This document shows, piece after piece, positions 45,032-53,540 of a DNA stretch of 64,000 nucleotides. The notes beneath the pieces are model-generated. The model saw only the letters and a program-made list of their open reading frames with translations. It was not told the DNA's origin and ran no database searches. Location of the stretch: NCBI GenBank assembly GCA_964528055.1, contig CAZGQM010000012.1:49358-113357 (forward strand), written 5' to 3'. The translations under genes were made by a program, and so were the position numbers. Numbering within the stretch: position 1 is the stretch's first letter; the number at the start of each line of letters is the position of its first letter. This DNA comes from Geoanaerobacter sp964528055. GTDB taxonomy: Bacteria > Desulfobacterota > Desulfuromonadia > Geobacterales > DSM-12255.

Positions 45032-47080
45032 TCACCTCAGTGCCAGCTCCATATTCTCCAGCTTCTTTATCCTGTCCCGCAGCTCTACCGCCCTTTCGAA
45101 AGCCAGCTCCTTTGCCGCTGCCAGCATCTCCTTGCGGAGCCTCTTCACCAGCTTCGGTATCTCGCTCGGAGTTATGTACTCCTCCTGCGACTCTGCTGCC
45201 AGCGGAAGGGTTACGTAGTCCTTTTCCTCGATCGATTCGAGGATGGTGCGAAGCCCCTTGGTCACGGTCTGGGGGGTGATGCCGTTCTCAAGGTTGAAGG
45301 CAACCTGCATGGCTCGCCTGCGGCTGGTCTCGTCGAGGCAGGCCTGCATCGAGCGGGTCACCTTGTCGGCATACATGATGACCCTCCCCGATACATTGCG
45401 GGCAGCCCTGCCGCAGGTCTGGATAAGGGAGCGTGCCGAGCGGAGGAACCCCTCCTTGTCGGCATCCATGATAGCAACCAGCGCCACCTCGGGGAGGTCG
45501 AGCCCTTCGCGAAGGAGGTTTATCCCCACCAGGACGTCAAAGAGCCCGCGCCGGAGGTCGCGGATGATCTCCATCCGCTGGATGGTGTCGATGTCCGAGT
45601 GGAGATAGCGGACCCGCACCCCGACCTCCTGATAGTATTCGGTAAGCTCTTCGGACATCCGTTTGGTAAGGGTGGTGACCAGGACCCGCTCGCCGCGCTC
45701 CACCGCGATCCGGATCTCGTGGAGAAGGTCGTCCACCTGCCCGACTCCGCCAGGCCCTTGTCCATCCTGATCAGGGAGGGTTGAAACATCGGCAGTGGCA
45801 GGTCGGACGCTGATCTCCGGATCTACCAGTCCGGTGGGGCGGATCACCTGCTCCACCACCACCCCTTTGCTCTGCTGAAGCTCGTAGTCGGCAGGTGTTG
45901 CGGAAACGTAGACCACCTGGCTGAGCTTTGCCTCAAACTCACTGAAGTTCAGCGGCCGGTTGTCCAGGGCCGCCGGAAGGCGGAAGCCGTAGTTGACCAG
46001 GGTATCCTTGCGGCTTCGGTCGCCTCGGTACATCCCCCCTACCTGCGAGACGGTGATGTGCGACTCATCGATAAAAAGGAGGAAATCGCGGGGGAAGTAG
46101 TCGATGAGGGTATACGGCGGCTCGCCCGGCTCCCTGCCGTCGAAATAGCGGGAGTAGTTCTCGATCCCCTGGCAGAACCCCATCTGCTCCATCATCTCCA
46201 GGTCGAACATGGTCCGTTGCTCCAGCCGCTGGGCCTCCACCAGCATGTTCTGCTCCCGGAAATACTGTAGCCGATCTTGCAGGTCGATCCGTATCTCTTC
46301 TATGGCACGCTCCAGGGTCTCGCGGGTTGCCACGTAATGGGATGCAGGATAGATGGCGGCCTTGGTGATCCGTTGCAGCACAAGGCCACGCAGGGGATCG
46401 ATCTCGCTGATCGCATCAATCGTGTCGCCGAAGAATTCCACCCGATAGGCCCGTTCATCGTCGTGGGCAGGGAATATCTCGACGCTGTCGCCCCGCACCC
46501 GGAAGGTGCCGCGGTGGAAGTCGATGTCGTTGCGCTCGTACTGGATCTCCACGAGCTTGCGCAGCAGGTTGTCGCGGCCGTATTCGTCCCCTTCGTGAAA
46601 GAAGATATGCATGGCCTCGTACTCGGCCGGCGAGCCTATGCCGTAGATGCATGAGACCGAGGCAACGATGATGACGTCGCGACGGGTGAGGAGGCTTCTG
46701 GTTGCCGAGTGGCGGAGCTTGTCGATCTCGTCGTTTATGGCCGAGTCCTTCTCGATGAAGGTGTCGGTGGTCGGCAGGTATGCCTCGGGCTGGTAGTAGT
46801 CGTAGTAGGAGACGAAATACTCAACGGCGTTGTCCGGGAAAAGCTCCTTGAATTCGCCGTAGAGCTGGGCCGCAAGGGTCTTGTTCGGGGCAAGCACCAG
46901 GGTCGGTCTGCCGGTGGTGGCAATGACGTTGGCAACGGTGAAGGTCTTGCCCGAACCGGTGACGCCAAGCAGCACCTGGTCACGGTCTCCACGCAGGATC
47001 CCTTCGACCAGCTCCTCGATGGCACGAGGCTGGTCTCCGCGGGGGGAGTAGTCGGTTGTCAGGCGGAATCCGTCGCTCAT
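45032..47080 (-). CDS. uvrB: Excinuclease ABC subunit B
   Basis: 682 residues, slightly longer than the usual 660-670. Walker A GVTGSGKTFTVAN, the beta-hairpin region (YYDYYQPEAY), SATPADYEL, the motif VI region (QTCGRAARN) and a C-terminal UVR motif are all present. An insert of about 18 residues (ADVSTLPDQDGQGPGGV) sits just before GQVDDLLHEI. It is the damage-verifying helicase of nucleotide-excision repair. uvrA is not in the window. Confidence 0.95.
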   Translation of the reverse strand: MSDGFRLTTDYSPRGDQPRAIEELVEGILRGDRDQVLLGVTGSGKTFTVANVIATTGRPTLVLAPNKTLAAQLYGEFKELFPDNAVEYFVSYYDYYQPEAYLPTTDTFIEKDSAINDEIDKLRHSATRSLLTRRDVIIVASVSCIYGIGSPAEYEAMHIFFHEGDEYGRDNLLRKLVEIQYERNDIDFHRGTFRVRGDSVEIFPAHDDERAYRVEFFGDTIDAISEIDPLRGLVLQRITKAAIYPASHYVATRETLERAIEEIRIDLQDRLQYFREQNMLVEAQRLEQRTMFDLEMMEQMGFCQGIENYSRYFDGREPGEPPYTLIDYFPRDFLLFIDESHITVSQVGGMYRGDRSRKDTLVNYGFRLPAALDNRPLNFSEFEAKLSQVVYVSATPADYELQQSKGVVVEQVIRPTGLVDPEISVRPATADVSTLPDQDGQGPGGVGQVDDLLHEIRIAVERGERVLVTTLTKRMSEELTEYYQEVGVRVRYLHSDIDTIQRMEIIRDLRRGLFDVLVGINLLREGLDLPEVALVAIMDADKEGFLRSARSLIQTCGRAARNVSGRVIMYADKVTRSMQACLDETSRRRAMQVAFNLENGITPQTVTKGLRTILESIEEKDYVTLPLAAESQEEYITPSEIPKLVKRLRKEMLAAAKELAFERAVELRDRIKKLENMELALR

Positions 47081-47296
47081 CTCTCGGTCATCCGGTAAAG
47101 CGGGCTATTCGCAGATGTTCGGGTGTAGATCATGGAGAGTCATTTTCGTGCAATTTGCGAAGATATGCAAGGCGAGAGATCAGAAGTCGTTTTAGCTGTT
47201 CCTGCAAATCCTCCTCACCTGCTTCGTCATTGTAATGTTTTCATAAAAATCCTATCATCCCAGCAATTGAGATAATCTCGAACAGAAGGAAAGTTT

Positions 47297-47455
47297 ATGG
47301 TTGTAGAAACCTGGCAGAGCGCCATAGATATCCAAGCCAATGAAAGAGTAGTCGCGATGCGAGACTTAAGGTTTATGGGTATCACAGCCGGATCGATGTT
47401 TCCAGGGATAGACAGTGTATGGGAAGAAGTCAGAGAACGTAACTTTGAAAGATAA
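47297..47455 (+). pseudogene. 52-codon ORF resembling the end of an FRG-domain protein
   Basis: ATG behind AAGGAAAG. The product (start MVVETWQSAID, middle LRFMGITAGSMFPGIDS) resembles the C-terminal end of FRG-domain proteins, which typically finish with LR-x-MGI-x2-x2-LFPD-like wording. The rest of the domain is missing, so I regard it as a relic. The stop codon TAA lies inside the start of an attC-like palindrome at 47451. Too short for routine ORF calling. Confidence 0.4.
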
Positions 47456-47505
47456 CAAGCGCCAAGACCGGCCTAAATGCAGCCGGTCAGGCTAATGGCG
47501 TTATC
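47451..47505 (+). repeat. attC-like imperfect palindrome
   Basis: 55 bp. Outer arms GATAAC and GTTATC pair perfectly, GCCA/TGGC pair next to them, and GACCGGC/GCCGGTC form an inner stem around a nine-base loop. The ends TAACAA and GCGTTA match the R''/R' boxes of integron attC sites, and the upstream ORF stops inside the first box, as cassette genes do. No integron integrase is in the window. Confidence 0.4.
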
Positions 47506-47525
47506 AGCGAAATTTGAGTGAAAGC

Positions 47526-47627
47526 ATGAATGGAGAAAATCTGGTTGAGGAGCTGAAACAGAAATTTGAGGTTTCTACTGGGAAAATACAGGGACACTAT
47601 ACTGATTTACCCCTTCATTCTTTCTAA
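47526..47627 (+). other. Short ORF cut off by an inverted-repeat element
   Basis: 33 codons beginning MNGENLVEELKQKFEVSTGK. It starts 20 bases after the attC-like site, resembling the head of a second cassette gene. Its frame runs into the inverted repeat at 47591 and stops there. No ribosome site is strong, and no function is recognised. Confidence 0.3.
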
Positions 47628-47643
47628 TTAGGTATGGTGTCCC
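47591..47643. repeat. Small inverted-repeat (MITE/REP-like) element
   Basis: GGGACACTATAC and GTATGGTGTCCC are inverted arms with two mismatches when aligned, separated by 29 bases. The arm sequence resembles ends of small non-autonomous elements associated with Y1-type transposases. No transposase is present. Confidence 0.5.
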
Positions 47644-47678
47644 CCTATTGGGTGCCTTTGTGAAGTACACCCGGGAAC

Positions 47679-48119
47679 TTACCCTTCCGGCTCTCCCTTT
47701 TTCATCCAGGATGCCTTGGTCTTGAGCCTGATGCCGTCTACAAGTGTGGCTTGCGTCAGGCTGCCGGCCTCTGCCTGGATGCAGATGAAATAGAGATCTT
47801 CGTCACCGGCCTTCCAGGCCCGCTCACCTTCGGGGGCGACCCGGATCAGGCTCCCCTCCTCAATCGGAAACTCCTCGCCATCTGCGAAGAAGAGACCGTT
47901 GCCGCGCAGGACGATGTAGAGTTCTTCGTTCTTCTGGTGGGCATGGACGAACGGCATCCCTTTGCCCGCCGGGACACGGTTGAGGGAGACCTCGCAGCCG
48001 GTCAGCCCCAGTTCTTTTCCGATGAAATATTTGCCGTCGAACCCCATGAATTCCCGTTGCAACAGGGTCTCAAACGGTCCGGTCTGCTCTGCGGTGAAGT
48101 TTTCCCCTTTGATAGTCAT
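47679..48119 (-). CDS. Cupin-domain protein
   Basis: 146 residues, one conserved beta-barrel. The metal site is HAHQKNEELYIVLRGNG (His-x-His-x4-Glu) and the second motif is near EGSLIRVAPEGERAW. No substrate is identifiable. It starts three bases after the end of the QueG-like gene, with a ribosome site AAAGGAGC overlapping that stop, so the two are cotranscribed. Confidence 0.85.
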   Translation of the reverse strand: MTIKGENFTAEQTGPFETLLQREFMGFDGKYFIGKELGLTGCEVSLNRVPAGKGMPFVHAHQKNEELYIVLRGNGLFFADGEEFPIEEGSLIRVAPEGERAWKAGDEDLYFICIQAEAGSLTQATLVDGIRLKTKASWMKKGEPEG

Positions 48120-48122
48120 GGC

Positions 48123-48986
48123 TCAGCTCCTTTCAGGTCTGGTCTCATTCATGACTTGTGCAACCCTTGGAATACCCCCTTCGCAGGGGACCTTGGTCTG
48201 GCAGAGTCCGCAACCGGTCTGAGGGGTGCCATATCGCTCCGCAACCGTTTCGATGACGGTTTTGTAGACATACTGGCTGCATCTGCTCTTGTCGTGCCCC
48301 TCGTGCGACAAGGCGCCCACCGGGCAGCGGGCGATACAGAGGCCGCAGCTTCCATCCCGGAAATAGAGGCAGTTGTGGCGGTGGTCAGGGTAGGGGCGCA
48401 CGCTTGGCGCGAGCGACAGATCGGTGATCACGCTGCCGCAGCGGTGGGCGATACCTTTGGGGGTTATGAGGGCATCGTTCAGGCTGAAGGTCCCAAGCCC
48501 CGCAGCATAGGCGGCATGGCGCTCCGACCAGTTTGATGCTATGCCGACCGGAGTGTCGGGGTATTCCTTCCAGCTGGCTACCAGTTGCGGCGCCACCCCC
48601 TGTTGCCCGCGCTCCTCCAGCCAGGCCACGAGATGCCGTCGAAGCGCGGCGTTCAACTGCTCGCCGTAACACCTGGTCTGCGCCCATCTCCTTGACGGAA
48701 ACTGCTCTTCGTGCCGGTTACTCTCCCGGGTTGTCCTGGCGATAGGCAGAATCCAGCAGATCAGGGCCGCTGCCCGGCTGTCAGCCCCCAGGGCGCTTTC
48801 CATAACCTCCTGCGGGGTCTGGTGAAAGTCGCCGATGATCCCCTTGTACTCAAGAAAGAGCCGATCATCTGCCGCGGCATACCCGACCAACGGCTCGTCA
48901 AAATACGTCTCTTCGCTGTCCGGAAAGCGGTTGAGCGGGCTGTCACGGACAAAACGTATAATCTCGTTACGGATCTGCTCTTCCAT
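48123..48986 (-). CDS. QueG-like iron-sulfur protein
   Basis: 287 residues. The C-terminal ferredoxin-type segment has two cysteine clusters, CGLCIARCPVGAL and CGLCQTKVPC, consistent with two [4Fe-4S] sites. The upstream part (ASNWSERHAAYAAGLGTFSLND) resembles the cobalamin-binding/DUF1730-like half of epoxyqueuosine reductase, so this is a member or close paralogue of that group rather than proven QueG. It is shorter than QueG with HEAT repeats. It lies between a flavin reductase and a cupin gene in one operon. Confidence 0.75.
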   Translation of the reverse strand: MEEQIRNEIIRFVRDSPLNRFPDSEETYFDEPLVGYAAADDRLFLEYKGIIGDFHQTPQEVMESALGADSRAAALICWILPIARTTRESNRHEEQFPSRRWAQTRCYGEQLNAALRRHLVAWLEERGQQGVAPQLVASWKEYPDTPVGIASNWSERHAAYAAGLGTFSLNDALITPKGIAHRCGSVITDLSLAPSVRPYPDHRHNCLYFRDGSCGLCIARCPVGALSHEGHDKSRCSQYVYKTVIETVAERYGTPQTGCGLCQTKVPCEGGIPRVAQVMNETRPERS

Positions 48987-49007
48987 CCTCTCCTCCCGGC
49001 ACTCAGA

Positions 49008-49577
49008 TTAAGAGATCAGTTGTTGCGCCGTTTCTTCGGCACGTCGCAGGATATGTTCGGGAACCGCGTCGACAGAGGAGGGGCCGATGCCGCAGGCGCG
49101 GATCAATCGGGCGTCGTTGAATCCCAGCCATTTCAGGAAACCTTCGTAGCGGGGAAAGATGTCGGCGAACAACGCCTCATCCGGATGCCCCTGCGTGAGT
49201 ACGAAGATCAGCTTTTTCGGGGCAAGCCTGCTCGGCTGTTGGTTGGTGCGGTAATCCGGAACCAGATAGGAGAAGGTTCGATCCATAAACCCTTTGAGCT
49301 GGCTTGAGATCTCCCCGTAATAGACAGGCGAGGCGAGCAGCAGGGCATCCGCTTCGCTCACAGCGGCCAATACCTCTGTCAGGTCGTCATTGAGCACGCA
49401 TCTGTCGAGCTTTGTCTTGCATGCATAACATCCCTGGCAACCGCGATAGTTTAGCCGGTTCAGCTCGTACGATCTGGTCTCTGCTCCAAGGTTTGCCGCG
49501 GTTTTCAGGAAATGATTCGCAATGGTTGAACTGTTTCCCTCTGTGCGAGGGCTTCCCAGCAGGCTGACGATCTTCAT
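49008..49577 (-). CDS. NADPH-dependent FMN reductase / iron-sulfur flavoprotein-like
   Basis: 189 residues, flavodoxin fold. FMN phosphate loop GSPRTEGNSS at the N-terminus, flavin-side loop SPVYYGEISSQLKGFMDR, and a cysteine motif CQGCYACKTKLDRC that may hold a cluster as in Isf proteins. ATG 49577 has GGAGG upstream. First gene of the three-gene operon with the QueG-like and cupin genes. Confidence 0.85.
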   Translation of the reverse strand: MKIVSLLGSPRTEGNSSTIANHFLKTAANLGAETRSYELNRLNYRGCQGCYACKTKLDRCVLNDDLTEVLAAVSEADALLLASPVYYGEISSQLKGFMDRTFSYLVPDYRTNQQPSRLAPKKLIFVLTQGHPDEALFADIFPRYEGFLKWLGFNDARLIRACGIGPSSVDAVPEHILRRAEETAQQLIS

Positions 49578-49742
49578 GGTATTTCCTCCGATTTTATTGT
49601 TCAACTACCAATATTTCTTGTATCCCTGATTTAATCAACTAATAAATATCTCATAAAGCCTTGCACGGTACGAAGCTAGGCTGATTCTTCTGCGAGTGTG
49701 AAGGCAGGTGGTATACTGTATGAAAACTATGGGGGGATTGCT

Positions 49743-49925
49743 ATGTCATTCGAGAAAACCTGGTACTCGCTGGACGAGGCGGTGGAGAAATTCGGTCTGG
49801 ATAAGAGGGTCATCCTCTCCTGGGTCGAAGAGGGACTGGTTCGCGGAGAAGAGGTGGACAAGGAGGTGGTGCGGATCAACATAGACGATCTGGAACTCAA
49901 GGTGCAGGAGATGACCGGCATCTGA
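49743..49925 (+). CDS. Small MerR-like helix-turn-helix protein
   Basis: 60 residues: WYSLDEAVEKFGLDKRVILSWVEEGLVRGEEVDKEVVRIN matches the N-terminal DNA-binding half of MerR-type or excisionase-like proteins, with no effector domain. GGGGG sits six bases upstream of ATG 49743. An in-frame start 45 bases upstream is possible. Target unknown. Confidence 0.7.
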   Translation: MSFEKTWYSLDEAVEKFGLDKRVILSWVEEGLVRGEEVDKEVVRINIDDLELKVQEMTGI

Positions 49926-50013
49926 CCGGGGCAATATCCCCTCCAGTCTTATACCGAGGCTCTTACCCGTATCCCCAACCGGCAATGCTCTACTGCCTGA
50001 AGTAGGTATTCTT

Positions 50014-50562
50014 GTGAACAATTTTGCTCTCTTCACGGATGTGAGTCTGAATCCTCAGCGCAGGCTTGGCATTGGCGCCTACCTGCTTCTCCCTCTGTCG
50101 TTTCTGGAAAACGAACCTGACAGTATCGAGCAGGTCGATGTGGCCGCACGTCTTAAATTCAAGAGGTTTACGGAGACCTCATCGACAAAGCTCGAAGTTC
50201 AGACCGTCTTGTGGGGAGTAAAGGATTCACACGAGGAAATGACCGGCTCTGCTCGTGGGTCTCTGCAGATATATACCGATTCCCAGTGCGTTGCCGGGCT
50301 CTTGAGGAGAAGGGCCGGCCTGACAGGCAGCGGGTTTATTTCGAAGCGCTCAGGAGTGCCGTTGGCACATGCTCCGCTCTATCGCGAGTTTTACGAAGCT
50401 TTCGACCAGCACGGCTTTTCACTGAACAAGGTGTCAGGGCACTCCCGCGCCAGCTCACACGATACCGTCCACCGGATTTTCTCATATGTCGATCGGGAAG
50501 TAAGAAAAGCGTTGGCCCTCTGGCTGGAGTCTGGCGAATCTCCGTGTCATGAAATCAGCTGA
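50014..50562 (+). CDS. RNase H-like domain protein
   Basis: 182 residues, GTG start behind AGTAGGT. RNase H fold with acidic residues in expected strands: Asp in FTDVS, Glu in TKLEVQT, Asp in IYTDSQ and Asp in HDTVHRIFSYVDREV. It resembles bacterial RNase H-type proteins. Whether it cuts RNA/DNA hybrids is unproven. Convergent with nuoN. Confidence 0.75.
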   Translation: MNNFALFTDVSLNPQRRLGIGAYLLLPLSFLENEPDSIEQVDVAARLKFKRFTETSSTKLEVQTVLWGVKDSHEEMTGSARGSLQIYTDSQCVAGLLRRRAGLTGSGFISKRSGVPLAHAPLYREFYEAFDQHGFSLNKVSGHSRASSHDTVHRIFSYVDREVRKALALWLESGESPCHEIS

Positions 50563-50584
50563 TCCTTCGTAACGCATGCACCGT

Positions 50585-51976
50585 TCAGAGAAACGCAAGC
50601 AGTCGCTGAAAGAGTCCGGGAATCAAGATGAACAACAGTGCAAAGGCGCTCCAGAGAACTAAACCGTTCAGGGCGTGGCCTTTACATGCCTGTTCATCGT
50701 CTGGGGTTGCCTGGCGATCTGCCGCGAACAGCTGCAGTACGATGCCAAGGTAATAAATGACCCCGACATAGCTCCCGGCAAAGGCCAGAACGGCGGGCCA
50801 CAGATGGCCTGAGGCTATGACCGCTTTGAAGACGAACAGTTTGGCCAGAAAACCGGGCAGGGGCGGAATCCCTGCAAGAGACAGAACAGCCAGGGCCAGC
50901 AGCAATGCCGGTAACGGCTTTGAAGCGAAGGCCCCATGCAGGGCGGCCAGATCATCAGACTCCCCTTCAACCAGCATGGCGAAGCTGGCGCAGGCTATGA
51001 TAGTGGTAACCGCATACACCGAAACATAATAGAGCAGCGCCTCCTCTCGGCCTCCGCTCGCATCGGTCAGGGCAAAGATCATATACCCGGCGTGGGCGAT
51101 GGAGGAGTATGCCAACAGTCTTCTGAATCCAGTCTGGCTGATGGCTGTCAGGTTTCCGTAAAAGATCGAAGTCAACGACAGGATGGAAATTATCGCAACG
51201 CAATCACTGTTCAATGTCAAACCGGACAGCACCCTTACCAATGCCAGCACCACGGCACCCTTGACGACCGAGGCCAAAAAAGAGGTTACCTGCAGCCTGG
51301 TACTGGAGTAGGCATCCGGAGCCCAGGCATGGAATGGGAAGAGGGCTGCCTTGAGGAAGAACCCGGACAGTATGAGCAGGCAGGCCGTCAGGGCCAAAGC
51401 TCCACCGGTCTGAACCACGCCGACAAAGTCCCCTAAGGCCAATGTTCCGGTTGTACTGTAGGCCAGCGACAATCCAAAGAGGATCAGGGCGCTGGCCACC
51501 GAGGAGAGCAGCAGGTATTTGAAAGCCCCTTCGCTGCTGCTGGAGAGGCCGCTTCCGTGCACCATCATGGCGAATGCGGGCAAGGAGAGCATCTCAATCC
51601 CGATGAAAAGTGAGATAAAACCGGCGCTGTCCATGATGATCATGGCCCCCATAAGGGATGAGGAGAGGAGCATCCAGAACTTGTACCCCGGGCAGGTTGC
51701 ACGGGAGCAAATCCCTAGAATCAGGCCGCATCCCAGGATCACCAGTTTGGCCATCAGGGCAAAGTGATCGATCCTGATCTCCTGTGCCAGTGGTTCGGCG
51801 CTGTAACCACTGCAGATCTGGGCCATAAGAACAACGCAACCGGAGCCGACAGCGACAAGATACAGGAGACCCCCCAGTCGAGAGTCGGCCCGGATGATCT
51901 CCAGCAGCATAAGCAGCATGATGAGAGCCAGCAGGATATGTTCCGGCAGAAGGCCGTATATGAGGTCAGTGGCCAT
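50585..51976 (-). CDS. nuoN: NADH-quinone oxidoreductase subunit N
   Basis: 463 residues, many membrane helices. The proton-pumping core Lys/Glu regions include AFPFHAW-like text (KAALFPFHAWAPDAY) and YSSIAHAGYM. Antiporter-like membrane subunit of complex I, and last gene of the operon. ATG 51976 is taken for its GGAGG site; it overlaps the nuoM end by 11 bases. Confidence 0.95.
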   Translation of the reverse strand: MATDLIYGLLPEHILLALIMLLMLLEIIRADSRLGGLLYLVAVGSGCVVLMAQICSGYSAEPLAQEIRIDHFALMAKLVILGCGLILGICSRATCPGYKFWMLLSSSLMGAMIIMDSAGFISLFIGIEMLSLPAFAMMVHGSGLSSSSEGAFKYLLLSSVASALILFGLSLAYSTTGTLALGDFVGVVQTGGALALTACLLILSGFFLKAALFPFHAWAPDAYSSTRLQVTSFLASVVKGAVVLALVRVLSGLTLNSDCVAIISILSLTSIFYGNLTAISQTGFRRLLAYSSIAHAGYMIFALTDASGGREEALLYYVSVYAVTTIIACASFAMLVEGESDDLAALHGAFASKPLPALLLALAVLSLAGIPPLPGFLAKLFVFKAVIASGHLWPAVLAFAGSYVGVIYYLGIVLQLFAADRQATPDDEQACKGHALNGLVLWSAFALLFILIPGLFQRLLAFL

Positions 51977-53540
51977 TGGCGCCTCCAAGGTGTGAGGTGG
52001 AAGATACAACAGCTCCCGGCAGCGCGGAGATGACGGCAACACGCCCTGCCAGCCATGCTACGGAGCTCTGGGTCTTGTTCATGAGGCTAAAGGGCCAGGC
52101 CCCTATGAGGATGATCAGGATCAGAAGCGGGGCAAATGCCACTGCCTCGCGCAGTTTCAGATCCCGGCAGCTCAGGTTGCCGGAGGGGATGCCATACAGG
52201 ATGGAGCGGGCGAAGCGGAGCATATAACCGGCGCCAAGAACCATCCCTGATGATGCGAGTACTGATGCGACAAGCAGCAACGAACCGGATTCGGAACGAA
52301 AGGTAGCCATCCCCTGCTGGAATGAGCCGAACAGGATCAGGAACTCGGAGGTGAATCCGCTGGTCAGCGGCAAGGCGACTGTGGTGAGAATCAGCACCAT
52401 GGTCAGCACAGCCATGCGCGGCGCCAGAGTGGAAAGTGCATTCAGGGTAAGGTAGGCGGTTCCCATCCTCTGCTCCAGCAAGTTAAGCAGCAGAAACAGG
52501 CCTGCCACTGCTGCTCCGTGGCTCAGCATCTGGAACAGTGCGCCATGGATGGCAGTCTGTTGAAGGCTGAAGATTCCCAGCACGATATACCCCATATGGC
52601 TGAGTGAGGAGTAGGCCACCAATCGCTTGAAGTCCTCCTGACGGAGCGCCATAACAGCCCCGTACAGGATGCTGAACACCGCCAGCATTGCCAGATAGGG
52701 AGCCGTGGCGACTGCGACCTCCGGACAGAGGGGTAACGCAAGCTTGAGCAGGCCGTAGGCGCCCATCTTGGAGAGCACCCCGGCCATCAGGGCCGTACCC
52801 GAGGCCGGCGCCTCGCAGTATGTGAGCGGCAGCCAGGAGTGGAAGGGGAAGAGTGGACACTTGATGGCGCAAGCAAGTACGACGGCCGAGAAGACGAAGA
52901 GTTGCGTCCCCCAATCAAGGTGCAGGCGGTAGAGGGTTTCAAACTCGAAAGTCCAGCTACCTGTCTGGTGCAGGGACTCCACACCCAGCAGGATGACTCC
53001 GGCCAACAGCAGCACACTTCCGGCCAGTGTATAGAGAAAAAAGGCCATGGCGGCTCTGCGTCGTTTCTCCCCGCCGAAGGTAAGGATGAGAATGAACATC
53101 GGCAACAGTACTGCCTCCCAGAAGATGAAGAACAACATCAGGTTCTGGGAGAGAAACGTGCCGAGCAGACAGGCCTCCAGAATCAGCAGTAACGCCAGAT
53201 ACAGCCTGCTGCGGGCCTGGTTAGTGGTCCAGGCGCACCCCAGTACCACCGGGAAAAGGAGACAGCTCAGTATCAGCAGGTAGATGTTCACCCCATCCAG
53301 AGCCAGGTGCAGATTCATTCCCAGAGATGGTATCCAGGGCAGATTATAATCAATCAGGCCGGCTTCGGCGGAAGTGCCATACCTAAGGAAGAGGGCTGCT
53401 GACATGGCCAGCTGTGCCAGCATGATCGCCATTGCCAGGATGCGGGGAAACCCGGAAGCCTTGGCCGGTATCAGACCCATCAGGAGTGACCCGGCAAAAG
53501 GGATGAGAAGCAGGAGCAGAAGTATGGTTGAGTCAGGCAT
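51966..53540 (-). CDS. nuoM: NADH-quinone oxidoreductase subunit M
   Basis: 524 residues, antiporter-like proton-pumping subunit. It holds KCPLFPFHSWLPLTYCEAP and YSSLSHMGYIVLG. ATG 53540 overlaps the nuoL end by eight bases. An in-frame GTG at 53549 is possible. Confidence 0.95.
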   Translation of the reverse strand: MPDSTILLLLLLIPFAGSLLMGLIPAKASGFPRILAMAIMLAQLAMSAALFLRYGTSAEAGLIDYNLPWIPSLGMNLHLALDGVNIYLLILSCLLFPVVLGCAWTTNQARSRLYLALLLILEACLLGTFLSQNLMLFFIFWEAVLLPMFILILTFGGEKRRRAAMAFFLYTLAGSVLLLAGVILLGVESLHQTGSWTFEFETLYRLHLDWGTQLFVFSAVVLACAIKCPLFPFHSWLPLTYCEAPASGTALMAGVLSKMGAYGLLKLALPLCPEVAVATAPYLAMLAVFSILYGAVMALRQEDFKRLVAYSSLSHMGYIVLGIFSLQQTAIHGALFQMLSHGAAVAGLFLLLNLLEQRMGTAYLTLNALSTLAPRMAVLTMVLILTTVALPLTSGFTSEFLILFGSFQQGMATFRSESGSLLLVASVLASSGMVLGAGYMLRFARSILYGIPSGNLSCRDLKLREAVAFAPLLILIILIGAWPFSLMNKTQSSVAWLAGRVAVISALPGAVVSSTSHLGGANGH

